64,000 nt of DNA from Oleispirillum sp965228165 (GTDB lineage Bacteria > Pseudomonadota > Alphaproteobacteria > Rhodospirillales > Rhodospirillaceae), in NCBI GenBank assembly GCA_965228165.1, contig CBDDHB010000003.1:310001-374000 (forward strand). Direction: 5' to 3'. Under the pieces are notes generated by a model. It had not been told where the DNA came from. It made no database searches and saw only the letters and a list, made by a program, of their open reading frames with translations. Positions 33,836-42,784 of the stretch are shown here, piece after piece. The translations under genes were made by a program, and so were the position numbers. Every line of letters begins with the position of its first letter. Positions within the stretch are counted from its first letter, which is position 1.

Positions 33836-34779
33836 CCCTTGTGTCCTTCCGTTACGGGTTTTTCCGCCACCCAGATGCCGATGCTCAACGGATCGCCCGG
33901 CAGCCGCCGCTCCGCCAGCGGAACCAGACCGGCCCCGGCGAACCAGCGCGCCACCTCGTCCGGGGGAAAGCCGAGGCGGACATGATTGTGCCGTTCGCGC
34001 AGTTCGTCCAGGCCGTGCGGCAGGTAATCGACGATCGCCACCCGCCCGCCGGGAGCGGCGACCCGCGCCGCCTCGCGCACCGCCAGGGCGGGCCGCGCCG
34101 CGTAGTGCAGGACCTGGTGAAAGATCACCGCGTCGAACCCCTCGGCGTCGCCCGGCAGGTGCTCCATGTCGCCATGGCGCACCAGGCAGTGGCGAAGCCC
34201 GGAGCGGGCCAGATTTTCCCGCGCCACGGCGAGCATTTCCAACGACAGGTCGATGCCCTCGGCGCAGGCGACCGACGGCCCCAGCAGGGTCAGCATGTGG
34301 CCGGTGCCGGTGCCGACGTCAAGCAGGCTTTGCACCGGACGGTCCAGCAGCAGGTCGCGAATCGCCGCGTCCACCACCGCCTCGTCGGTCTGCATCCCGC
34401 GCAGCCGGTCCCAGTCCGCCGCCACGGTGGCGAAATAGGCCCCCGCCCGGGCGGTCTTTTCGGCGGCGACGCGGCGCAGGCGCTCGCGGTCGGCGGCGAG
34501 CGCCGGGTCGGCGGCGGGCAGCGCGGCGAACGCCGCCTCGATCAGACCGATCACCGGGCTTCGCCGCGCCAGACGATAGAAGACGAAGCTGCCCTCGCGG
34601 AAGCGTTCCAGCACCCCGCCCTCGACCAGCAACTTGAGGTGGCGGGAAATCCCCGGCTGGCTGCTGCCCAGAAGCTCGGTCAGTTCGCCGACGGTCAGGT
34701 CGCTGTCCGCGCACAGACGCGCCAGACGCAGGCGAGTCGGCTCGGCCAGGGCTCTCAGACAGGTCAGAACGGCATGCAC
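33832..34779 (-). CDS. ArsR-type regulator fused to a SAM-dependent methyltransferase
   Basis: 315-aa protein with an N-terminal winged helix (LAEPTRLRLARLCADSDLTVGELTELLGSSQPGISRHLKLLVEGGVLERFREGSFVFYRL, about residues 11-70) and a class I methyltransferase domain (SLLDVGTGTGHMLTLLG, FDAVIFHQVLHYAARP). This fusion commonly heads the metF-metH operon in Alphaproteobacteria and corresponds to SahR-like regulators that sense S-adenosylhomocysteine; that role is inferred from family and context. A perfect 20-bp palindrome lies 32 bases upstream of the start. The stop overlaps metF. Confidence 0.88.
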   Translation of the reverse strand: MHAVLTCLRALAEPTRLRLARLCADSDLTVGELTELLGSSQPGISRHLKLLVEGGVLERFREGSFVFYRLARRSPVIGLIEAAFAALPAADPALAADRERLRRVAAEKTARAGAYFATVAADWDRLRGMQTDEAVVDAAIRDLLLDRPVQSLLDVGTGTGHMLTLLGPSVACAEGIDLSLEMLAVARENLARSGLRHCLVRHGDMEHLPGDAEGFDAVIFHQVLHYAARPALAVREAARVAAPGGRVAIVDYLPHGLDELRERHNHVRLGFPPDEVARWFAGAGLVPLAERRLPGDPLSIGIWVAEKPVTEGHKG

Positions 34780-34810
34780 GCGGCCTTCTCCTCCGGTTCG
34801 GAGACAAATT

Positions 34811-34830
34811 ATATAAACGGATGTTTATAT
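34811..34830. promoter_or_regulatory. Perfect palindromic operator of the methionine operon
   Basis: ATATAAACGGATGTTTATAT: 8-bp arms around GGAT, the most AT-rich spot in the region, 32 bases ahead of the ArsR-methyltransferase start. Size and symmetry fit an ArsR-family dimer site, so autoregulation of the regulator-metF-metH operon is the obvious reading (inference). Confidence 0.65.
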
Positions 34831-34845
34831 GTCAATACGGGTCAA

Positions 34846-34861
34846 TGTGACGGCGATCACA
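34846..34861. promoter_or_regulatory. Perfect CRP-type site
   Basis: TGTGACGGCGATCACA matches TGTGA-N6-TCACA exactly. It lies between the divergent methionine operon (start 67 bases away) and mlaA (start 176 bases away) and is 15 bp from the ArsR-type palindrome, so either direction could be its target. Other CRP/FNR-family members could also use it. Confidence 0.55.
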
Positions 34862-35036
34862 CCGCGCGGCACGGGTGTACGATTTTTGCCACAGCCGATG
34901 CAAAACCGCTGATGGAACGGGAGATTGTCTCTGGTAAAGAACCCATGCCGATGATATTTGAAAAGAGCCTTCGGGGTGGCTCGCCCCGGGTTCCCGTGTT
35001 GACTATCGCGCGCTCCGCCGAACAAGAGAGACCGCC

Positions 35037-35831
35037 ATGCCCGGTATGACCTCCTCCCTCCGCCGTGTCCTTCGTCACGCCGTCTTCGGCGTCGTTTGCG
35101 CGTTCTCGCTGTCCGCGGCGCCCGCGTCGGCGAGCACCCTGGACGAAGTCTACGACCCGGCGGAACCGTTCAACCGGGCGATGTTCGATTTCAATATGGC
35201 GCTCGACCGCGCCCTGCTCGCCCCGGTGTCGCGCGGCTACCGCACCGTCACCCCGGACCCGCTGCAAAAGGGCATTCACAACGCCCTGGTCAACTTGCGC
35301 TCGCCGATCGACCTGTTGAACACCCTGCTGCAAGGCGACTTCGCCCAGGTGGGAATCGTCGTCAAGCGCTTCGTCGTCAATTCCACCGCCGGCATCGGCG
35401 GACTGATCGACGCCGCCGCCGAAACCGGCGACGTGCGCCGCAAGGAAGACTTCGGCCAGACCCTGGCGGTCTGGGGGGTGGGCGGCGATCCCTATGTGGT
35501 GTGGCCGTTCTTCGGCCCCTCCAACCCGCGCGACAGCGTCGGTGCGGCGGTGGACGTGGTTTCCGACCCGCTGTTCTGGCTGGGAATGAATTCGGATTGG
35601 GACGCCGCCGAGCCCCTGATGTGGACCCGCTTCGGCCTGACCGTGATCGACAACCGCGTGCCGCTTCTCGATCCGCTGGAGGAACTGGAACGCACCTCGG
35701 TCGATTTCTACATCGCGGTGCGCGACTTCGTGCGCCAGCAGCGGATGCTCGACATCATGAACCGCAAGTCCTCCGACCGCCCGGACGCTGGCGAAGGCTA
35801 CCGCTTCAGCTTCACGCCGCAGCAGTCGTAG
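35037..35831 (+). CDS. mlaA: MlaA (VacJ) outer-membrane lipid asymmetry protein
   Basis: 264-aa protein of the Mla system that removes mislocalised phospholipid from the outer leaflet. A cleavable signal (FGVVCAFSLSAAPASA) precedes the MlaA core: YDPAEPFNRAMFDFNMALDR, SPIDLLNTLLQGDF, FVVNSTAGIGGLIDAA, EDFGQTLAVWGVGGDPYVVWPFFGPSNPRDSVG. There is no lipobox cysteine at the cleavage site, unlike the E. coli lipoprotein, a variation common in Alphaproteobacteria. mlaC follows after 7 bases. The 257 bases upstream hold two regulatory palindromes. Confidence 0.94.
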   Translation: MPGMTSSLRRVLRHAVFGVVCAFSLSAAPASASTLDEVYDPAEPFNRAMFDFNMALDRALLAPVSRGYRTVTPDPLQKGIHNALVNLRSPIDLLNTLLQGDFAQVGIVVKRFVVNSTAGIGGLIDAAAETGDVRRKEDFGQTLAVWGVGGDPYVVWPFFGPSNPRDSVGAAVDVVSDPLFWLGMNSDWDAAEPLMWTRFGLTVIDNRVPLLDPLEELERTSVDFYIAVRDFVRQQRMLDIMNRKSSDRPDAGEGYRFSFTPQQS

Positions 35832-35838
35832 GCCGCAG

Positions 35839-36630
35839 GTGTCGTCCTTCCTGGGAATTCCGCCGATGTTCTTCGCCATCGACCGCGCCGCCCGGGCGGC
35901 GCGGAGCCTTTTTTGCTCCCTGCTTATTCTGTTCGCCGCAGCCGCCCCCGCCGCCGCCGGAACCGACGAGGCGACGAAGTTCATCTCGTCCCTGGTCGAT
36001 CGCGCGATCAACGACGTGATCGGCGCCGACATTCCGCAGGGACAAAAGGAAGAGCGCTTCCGCCGGATGTTCGTCGAGGCCGCCGACATCCCCGGCATCG
36101 CCGCCTTCGTCATCGGGCGCGAGTGGCGATCCGCCACGCCGGAGCAGAAGCAATCCTTCGTCGAACTGTTCCAGGACGTCTCCATCCTCACCTGGATTTC
36201 GTATCTGGAAGAATACAAGGACATGAAGATCGCGGTCACCGGCGCCTACGCCGACAAGTCCGACATCTTCGTCGAAAGCGCCGTCGCCACCAAGGACGGC
36301 CAGCCGGTTTCGATCGTCTGGCGGGTGCAGGAACGCCCCGGCAACGCCCTGAAGCTGATCGATCTGGTGATCGAGGCGAATTCCATGCTGATCAACACCC
36401 GCAAGCAGTACGCCTCGGTGATGAAGCGCGAGGGCGGCCTGGAAGGCCTGATGTCCAGCCTGGACCGGATGCGCGCCGATCTGCGCGCCGGCAAGAAGCC
36501 CGCCCCCCCCGACCGCCCAGACATAGACCGGAAGTCTCCCTTCCCCGAACATGAAAACGCCCCGGATCGTCTCCGGGGCGTTTTCGTCGGGGTTCGGGAT
36601 CAGAACAGCCCCAGCGGGGACTCGTCGTAG
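35839..36630 (+). CDS. mlaC: MlaC periplasmic phospholipid-binding protein (3' frame suspect)
   Basis: Periplasmic shuttle between MlaA and the inner-membrane Mla complex. It starts at GTG 35839, or more likely ATG 35866 just before the signal peptide (SLLILFAAAAPAAAG). The core FISSLVDRAINDVIG, RFRRMFVEAADIPGIAAFVIGREWR and WRVQERPGNALKLIDLVIEANSML is typical. The last ~40 residues are abnormal: they translate straight through a strong terminator hairpin and end inside the 3' end of the convergent aldehyde dehydrogenase. Removing one C from the eight-C tract at 36503-36510 would stop the protein at a TAG about 15 bases later, ending ...KKPAPPTAQT. A homopolymer indel, real or technical, is likely. 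Confidence 0.85.
   Translation: MSSFLGIPPMFFAIDRAARAARSLFCSLLILFAAAAPAAAGTDEATKFISSLVDRAINDVIGADIPQGQKEERFRRMFVEAADIPGIAAFVIGREWRSATPEQKQSFVELFQDVSILTWISYLEEYKDMKIAVTGAYADKSDIFVESAVATKDGQPVSIVWRVQERPGNALKLIDLVIEANSMLINTRKQYASVMKREGGLEGLMSSLDRMRADLRAGKKPAPPDRPDIDRKSPFPEHENAPDRLRGVFVGVRDQNSPSGDSS
36554..36584. terminator. Bidirectional terminator between mlaC and aldehyde dehydrogenase
   Basis: AAAACGCCCCGG (36554-36565) pairs with CCGGGGCGTTTT (36573-36584): a 12-bp stem with an A-run on the left and a T-run on the right, working for both convergent genes. Confidence 0.9.
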
Positions 36631-38120
36631 CTGACCAGCAGATTCTTGGTTTCCTGGTAATGCTCCAGCATCATCAGGTGGGTTTCGCGGCCGAAGCCGG
36701 AATCCTTGTAGCCGCCGAACGCGGCGTGGGCCGGATAGGCGTGATAGCAGTTGGTCCACACCCGCCCGGCGCGAATCCCCCGCCCCATGCGATAGGCGAT
36801 GTTGCCGTTGCGCGACCAGACGCCGGCGCCCAGGCCGTAGGGGGTGTCGTTGGCGATTTGCAGGGCTTCCTCCTCGGTCTTGAAGGTGGTCACCGACACC
36901 ACCGGACCGAAAATCTCCTCCTGGAAGACGCGCATCTTGTTGTGGCCGAAAAACACCGTCGGCTGGATGAAGTTGCCCCGGTCGAGATCGTTGCCGAAGC
37001 TCGCCGCCGCGCCGCCGATCAGGCACTTCGCCCCTTCCTGCTTGCCGATCATGATGTAGTCGAGAATCTTCTTCCGCTGCGCCTCGGAAGCCTGCGCGCC
37101 CATCTGGGTCGCGGCGTCCAGGGGGTTGCCGACCTTGATCGCGGCGACGCGCTTCAACGCGCGTTCCATGAACTTCTCGTAGATCGATTCCTGAATCAGG
37201 GCGCGCGACGGACAGGTGCAGACCTCGCCCTGGTTGAAGGCGAAGAGGGTAAAGCCTTCCAGAGCCTTGTCGAGGAAGGCGTCATCCGCGTCCATGACGT
37301 CGGCGAAGAAGACGTTCGGCGACTTCCCGCCCAGTTCCATGGTCTGCGGGATGATATGCTTCGCCGCCGCCTGCATGATCTGGCGGCCGGTGACGGTCTC
37401 GCCGGTGAACGACACCTTGCCGACGCGGGGGTTGGCGGCGAGATAGTCGCCGACCTGCGCGCCCGGCCCGGTGACCACGTTCAAAACGCCCGGCGGCAGG
37501 ATGTCGGCGGTGATTTCCGCCAGCAACAAAAGGGAAAGCGGAGTCGCCGACGCGGGCTTGATCACCGTGCAGTTTCCGGCGGCCAGGGCCGGGGCGATCT
37601 TCCACGCCGCCATCAGCAGGGGAAAGTTCCACGGAATGATCTGGCCGACGACGCCGATCGGTTCCTTGAAGTGATAGGCCACGGTCTTGTCGTCGATGAT
37701 CGAGATTCGGCCTTCCTCGGCCCGGACGCAGCCGGCGAAATACCGGAAGTGATCGATCGACAGGGGAATGTCGGCGTTGATCGTCTCGCGGATCGGCTTG
37801 CCGTTGTCCATGGTCTCGACGGTCGCCAGAAGCTCCAGGTTTTCCTCCATGCGGTCGGCGACCTTGTTGAGGAGGCGCGACCGTTCCGCCGGAGAGATCC
37901 GGGCCCAGGCATCCCGCGCCGCGTGCGCGGCGTCGAGGGCGCGGTCCACGTCCTCGGTCGAGGACTGGGCGAATTCGGCAAGCGCGGTCGAGTCGATCGG
38001 ACTCTTATCCGTGGTGTAGAGGCCGCGCAACGGCTCGACGAACTTGCCGCCGATGAAGTTGCCGTAGCGGGCCCTCAGCTTGCCCTGCGCACGGAGGGAC
38101 TCCAATGCCTGTTCGATCAT
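36600..38120 (-). CDS. NAD-dependent aldehyde dehydrogenase (ExaC/AcoD type)
   Basis: 506-aa ALDH-superfamily enzyme oxidising acetaldehyde or a similar aldehyde to the acid. The catalytic motifs are MELGGKSPNVFF (Glu) and FNQGEVCTCPSRALIQ (Cys); the NAD site is IIPWNFPLLMAAWKIAPALAAGNCTVIKPA. The C-terminal ESPLGLF and overall length fit the ExaC/AcoD group that serves ethanol and acetoin catabolism. ATG at 38120 is preceded by a GGGAGC ribosome binding site. No alcohol dehydrogenase or acetoin genes are adjacent, so the in vivo substrate is open. Confidence 0.92.
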   Translation of the reverse strand: MIEQALESLRAQGKLRARYGNFIGGKFVEPLRGLYTTDKSPIDSTALAEFAQSSTEDVDRALDAAHAARDAWARISPAERSRLLNKVADRMEENLELLATVETMDNGKPIRETINADIPLSIDHFRYFAGCVRAEEGRISIIDDKTVAYHFKEPIGVVGQIIPWNFPLLMAAWKIAPALAAGNCTVIKPASATPLSLLLLAEITADILPPGVLNVVTGPGAQVGDYLAANPRVGKVSFTGETVTGRQIMQAAAKHIIPQTMELGGKSPNVFFADVMDADDAFLDKALEGFTLFAFNQGEVCTCPSRALIQESIYEKFMERALKRVAAIKVGNPLDAATQMGAQASEAQRKKILDYIMIGKQEGAKCLIGGAAASFGNDLDRGNFIQPTVFFGHNKMRVFQEEIFGPVVSVTTFKTEEEALQIANDTPYGLGAGVWSRNGNIAYRMGRGIRAGRVWTNCYHAYPAHAAFGGYKDSGFGRETHLMMLEHYQETKNLLVSYDESPLGLF

Positions 38121-38271
38121 GAAAAGCTCCCATTTCCTAGGTCGTGTTTCGGTTTTGCCGGTGCGGGCACGGGACGGCGCGCACGGAAGGACCGGAAGAG
38201 GACTGTCCGCATGGCGCGGGGTCGATGTCTTCAGGTATGACTTTATTCCTATACGCGCTTTGCCGACCGGC

Positions 38272-38289
38272 AGAAACACATATGTTTCT
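38272..38289. promoter_or_regulatory. Palindrome upstream of aldehyde dehydrogenase
   Basis: AGAAACA-CATA-TGTTTCT is a 7-bp inverted repeat in an AT-rich patch 152 bases ahead of the aldehyde dehydrogenase start. The regulator is unknown. Confidence 0.3.
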
Positions 38290-38316
38290 TAGGGTTATTC
38301 CGGAACGCGGCGGACG

Positions 38317-38349
38317 AAAAACCGCCGGGGACGAAACCGTCCCCGGCGG
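38317..38349 (-). terminator. Rho-independent terminator of ettA
   Basis: CCGCCGGGGAC (38322-38332) and GTCCCCGGCGG (38339-38349) form an 11-bp stem with a GAAACC loop. Read on the minus strand it is followed by TTTTT, 27 bases after the ettA stop. Confidence 0.9.
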
Positions 38350-38375
38350 CGCATCGGTCTTGTCGCGGGGTGGAA

Positions 38376-40058
<1,683 letters not shown>

Positions 40059-40142
40059 CGGAAACTCCGGATCGTAGGATTCGTCGGCGCAGACTCTACG
40101 GACCCGCGCGGCGAAAGCAACCCCCTATTCGTCGAGCGCGGC

Positions 40143-40171
40143 TTGCCGTTTCGCGGATTTCGACCTACCCT
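40143..40171 (+). promoter_or_regulatory. Candidate sigma-70-type promoter of cbbM
   Basis: TTGCCG (40143-40148) and TACCCT (40166-40171) with a 17-base spacer, 39 bases before the cbbM start; an AAGGACGGAGAG ribosome binding region follows. A similar TTGGCG/TACCCT pair precedes glgC. Not confirmed. Confidence 0.4.
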
Positions 40172-40209
40172 ATGCCCCTTACCCACCCCAAGGACGGAGA
40201 GCCGCGCCC

Positions 40210-41580
40210 ATGGACCAGTCGAACCGCTACGCCGACCTGTCGCTCGACGAAGCCCGCCTGATCGCCGGGGGGCGGCACCTTCTCGCCGCCTATGCGATGA
40301 AGCCCAAGTCCGGGGATTACCTGGCGGCGGCGGCGCATTTCGCCGCCGAGTCCTCGACCGGAACCAACGTCGAGGTCTGCACCACCGACGACTTCACCCG
40401 GGACCTCGACGCCCTGGTCTATGCCGTCGATCCGGCGCGCGAACTGATGAAAATCGCCTACCCGGTGGATCTGTTCGACCGCAACATCCTCGACGGCAAG
40501 GCGATGATCGCCTCGTTCCTCACCCTCACCGTGGGCAACAACCAGGGCATGGGCGACATCGAATACGCCAAGATGCTGGATTTCTACGTGCCGCCCGACT
40601 TCCTGGCGCTGTTCGACGGCCCCGCCGCCAACATCGCCGGTTTCTGGCGCATCCTGGGACGCCCCGAGGCGAACGGCGGCCCGATCGTCGGCACCATCAT
40701 CAAGCCGAAGCTGGGCCTGCGCCCGCAGCCCTTCGCCGACGCCTGCCATGCCTTCTGGCTGGGCGGCGACTTCGTCAAGAACGACGAACCGCAGGGCAAT
40801 CAGGTGTTCGCGCCGCTGAAGCAAACCATGCGCGCGGTCGCCGACGCGATGGCCCGCGCCCAGGACGCGACCGGCCAGCCCAAGCTGTTTTCCGCCAACG
40901 TCACCGCCGACGACCCGGCGGAGATCGTCGCCCGCGCCGAGGCGATCCTGGACATCTTCGGCGAAAACGCCTCCCACGTCGCCTTCCTGGTCGATGGCTA
41001 CGTCGCCGGACCGACGGCGGTGGCCTGCGTCCGCCGCAACTTCCCCGGCCAGTTCCTGCACTATCACCGCGCCGGGCACGGGGCGGTGACCTCGCCCCAG
41101 TCGAAGCGCGGCTACACCGCCCTGGTCCTGGCGAAAATGGCGCGGTTGCTCGGCGCTTCCGGCCTGCACGTCGGCACCATGGGCTTCGGCAAGATGGAAG
41201 GCGACGCCGCCGACCGCGAGATCGCCCGCATGCTGACCGACGACATCGCCCAAGGAACCTGCTTCCGCCAGGACTGGCGGGGGATGATGGCGACCACGCC
41301 GATCGTCTCGGGCGGTATGAACGCCTTGCGTTTGCCGGGGTTTTTCGCCAACCTGGGGCATGCCGACGTGATTCAGACCTGCGGCGGCGGCGTCTTCGGC
41401 CACATCGACGGGCCGGCGGCGGGGGCGCGCTCGATCCGGCAGGCGGTGGACGCCTGGCGCGCGGGCGTCGATCTGCCGACCTACGCCAAGGATCATGCCG
41501 AGCTTGCCCGCGCCTTCGTCTCCTTCCCACGGGACGCGGACGCGCTTTTCCCCGGCTGGCGCGCCACCTTGGGCGGCTGA
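40210..41580 (+). CDS. cbbM: Ribulose-bisphosphate carboxylase, form II
   Basis: Large-subunit-only RubisCO (456 aa, versus 466 in Rhodospirillum rubrum) fixing CO2 onto RuBP. Catalytic lysines lie in GTIIKPKLGLRP (K165, K167). The carbamylated lysine and metal ligands are in GGDFVKNDEPQGNQ (K190, D192, E193). HYHRAGHGAVTSP and TMGFGKMEGD complete the active site. The form II identity is clear from the N-terminus MDQSNRYADLSL and these motif variants. No small-subunit gene is adjacent, as expected. prk follows 33 bases later. Forms without a small subunit suit high-CO2, low-O2 conditions. Confidence 0.98.
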   Translation: MDQSNRYADLSLDEARLIAGGRHLLAAYAMKPKSGDYLAAAAHFAAESSTGTNVEVCTTDDFTRDLDALVYAVDPARELMKIAYPVDLFDRNILDGKAMIASFLTLTVGNNQGMGDIEYAKMLDFYVPPDFLALFDGPAANIAGFWRILGRPEANGGPIVGTIIKPKLGLRPQPFADACHAFWLGGDFVKNDEPQGNQVFAPLKQTMRAVADAMARAQDATGQPKLFSANVTADDPAEIVARAEAILDIFGENASHVAFLVDGYVAGPTAVACVRRNFPGQFLHYHRAGHGAVTSPQSKRGYTALVLAKMARLLGASGLHVGTMGFGKMEGDAADREIARMLTDDIAQGTCFRQDWRGMMATTPIVSGGMNALRLPGFFANLGHADVIQTCGGGVFGHIDGPAAGARSIRQAVDAWRAGVDLPTYAKDHAELARAFVSFPRDADALFPGWRATLGG

Positions 41581-41613
41581 CCGGCCCCATGCCCGCGAGG
41601 GAGAGCCAGGATC

Positions 41614-42504
41614 ATGTCGCGCAGATTTCCCATCGTCGTCGTCACCGGGTCGTCCGGCGCGGGAACCACCACGGTGCGCGAAGCCTTCGAGCACATGTTC
41701 CGGCGCGAGGGCATCGCCGCGACGATCGTCGAGGGCGACGGATTCCACCGCTATACCCGCGCCGAGATGAAGGCGAAAATCCGCGAGGCCGAGGCGGCGG
41801 GCAAACGGATCAGCCACTTCGGGCCGGAAGGCAACCTGTGGCCGGAGCTCGACCAGCTGTTCCGCGACTATTCCAAGGAAGGCGGCGGGCGTTTCCGCCG
41901 CTATCTGCACAACGACCAGGAGGCCGCCCCCTTCGCCGGGGCGGGCCTGAAGGCCGGGGATTTCACACCCTGGACCCAGGTCAAGCCGGGCACCGAACTG
42001 CTGTTCTACGAAGGCCTGCACGGCTGCCTGCGCGCCGGAGAGATAGACCTGACCCAGTACGTCGATCTGAAGGTCGGCGTCTCGCCGGTGATCAATCTGG
42101 AATGGATTCAGAAAATCCACCGCGACACCCACGTGCGCGGCTATTCCGAGGAAGCGGTGGTCGATACCATCCTGCGCCGCATGGACGATTACGTCCGCTA
42201 CGTCATCCCGCAGTTCGAGGCGACCGACATCAACTTCCAGCGGGTGCCGATCGTCGATACCTCGAACCCCCTGATCGCGCGGGACATCCCCACCGCCGAC
42301 GAAAGCCTGACGATCATCCGCTTCCGCCAGCCGGAGCTGTTCCGCATCAACTTCCCCTATCTGTTGCAGATGCTGCATGGCTCGTGGATGACCCGCCGCA
42401 ATACCATCGCGGTGCCCGGCGGCAAGACCGGCCTGGCGATGGAAATCGTCATCACCCCGATTCTGCGCCGCATCGCCGAGGACCGGCGCTGCCTGATTCG
42501 CTGA
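41614..42504 (+). CDS. prk: Phosphoribulokinase
   Basis: Regenerates RuBP from ribulose 5-phosphate (296 aa, the short proteobacterial type). P-loop GSSGAGTTTV at about residues 12-21; EGDGFHRYTRAEM and RISHFGPEGNLW contribute to the Ru5P site; YEGLHGCL carries the Walker B-type acid. Cotranscription with cbbM is likely. No cbbR, fructose-bisphosphatase or other cbb genes are adjacent, so the rest of the Calvin cycle lies elsewhere. Confidence 0.97.
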   Translation: MSRRFPIVVVTGSSGAGTTTVREAFEHMFRREGIAATIVEGDGFHRYTRAEMKAKIREAEAAGKRISHFGPEGNLWPELDQLFRDYSKEGGGRFRRYLHNDQEAAPFAGAGLKAGDFTPWTQVKPGTELLFYEGLHGCLRAGEIDLTQYVDLKVGVSPVINLEWIQKIHRDTHVRGYSEEAVVDTILRRMDDYVRYVIPQFEATDINFQRVPIVDTSNPLIARDIPTADESLTIIRFRQPELFRINFPYLLQMLHGSWMTRRNTIAVPGGKTGLAMEIVITPILRRIAEDRRCLIR

Positions 42505-42517
42505 GGGAGAAAACGCC

Positions 42518-42727
42518 ATGCGCGCCTGGACCGGAGGCTGTCTGTGCGGCGCGGTGCGCTGCCGCATCGATGCCGACCCGCTGACCGGCGTCGCCTGCCA
42601 CTGCCGCGACGGCCAATACGTCTCCGCAACCCGCCGAACCAGGGTCCGTAAAAGCCAAAACATCGCGGAGGGACTCGGTCCCTCCGCACCCCCCATGATT
42701 TTTGGTTTTCCGCGCGCAGCGCCATAA
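42518..42727 (+). pseudogene. Truncated GFA-family (CENP-V/GFA) gene
   Basis: The first ~38 residues (MRAWTGGCLCGAVRCRIDAD ... GVACHCRDGQYVSA) are the N-terminal zinc-binding part of a glutathione-dependent formaldehyde-activating-type protein; the second motif has lost one cysteine (CHCRDGQ where CHCxxCQ is usual). After that the frame runs into a GC-rich hairpin and repeat copy B, adding ~30 unrelated residues before a stop. About two thirds of the usual ~110-140 residues are missing. It lies 13 bases after prk. Confidence 0.75.
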
Positions 42728-42784
42728 GACCATCGCGCGGCATGACGGCTGACCGCCGCTACGCGGCGAAAAACTTGGTCATGG
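42665..42784. repeat. Palindromic repeat family, copy B, with leading hairpin
   Basis: Hairpin GCGGAGGGA/TCCCTCCGC (42665-42673 with 42679-42687, loop CTCGG) precedes the palindromic element. Its arms are CCATGA (42693-42698) and TCATGG (42779-42784). The core starts CGCGCGCAGCGCCAT and ends ACGCGGCGAAAAAC, like copies A and C. It supplies the last codons of the truncated GFA frame on + and borders the stop of the LysR gene on -. Confidence 0.7.
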
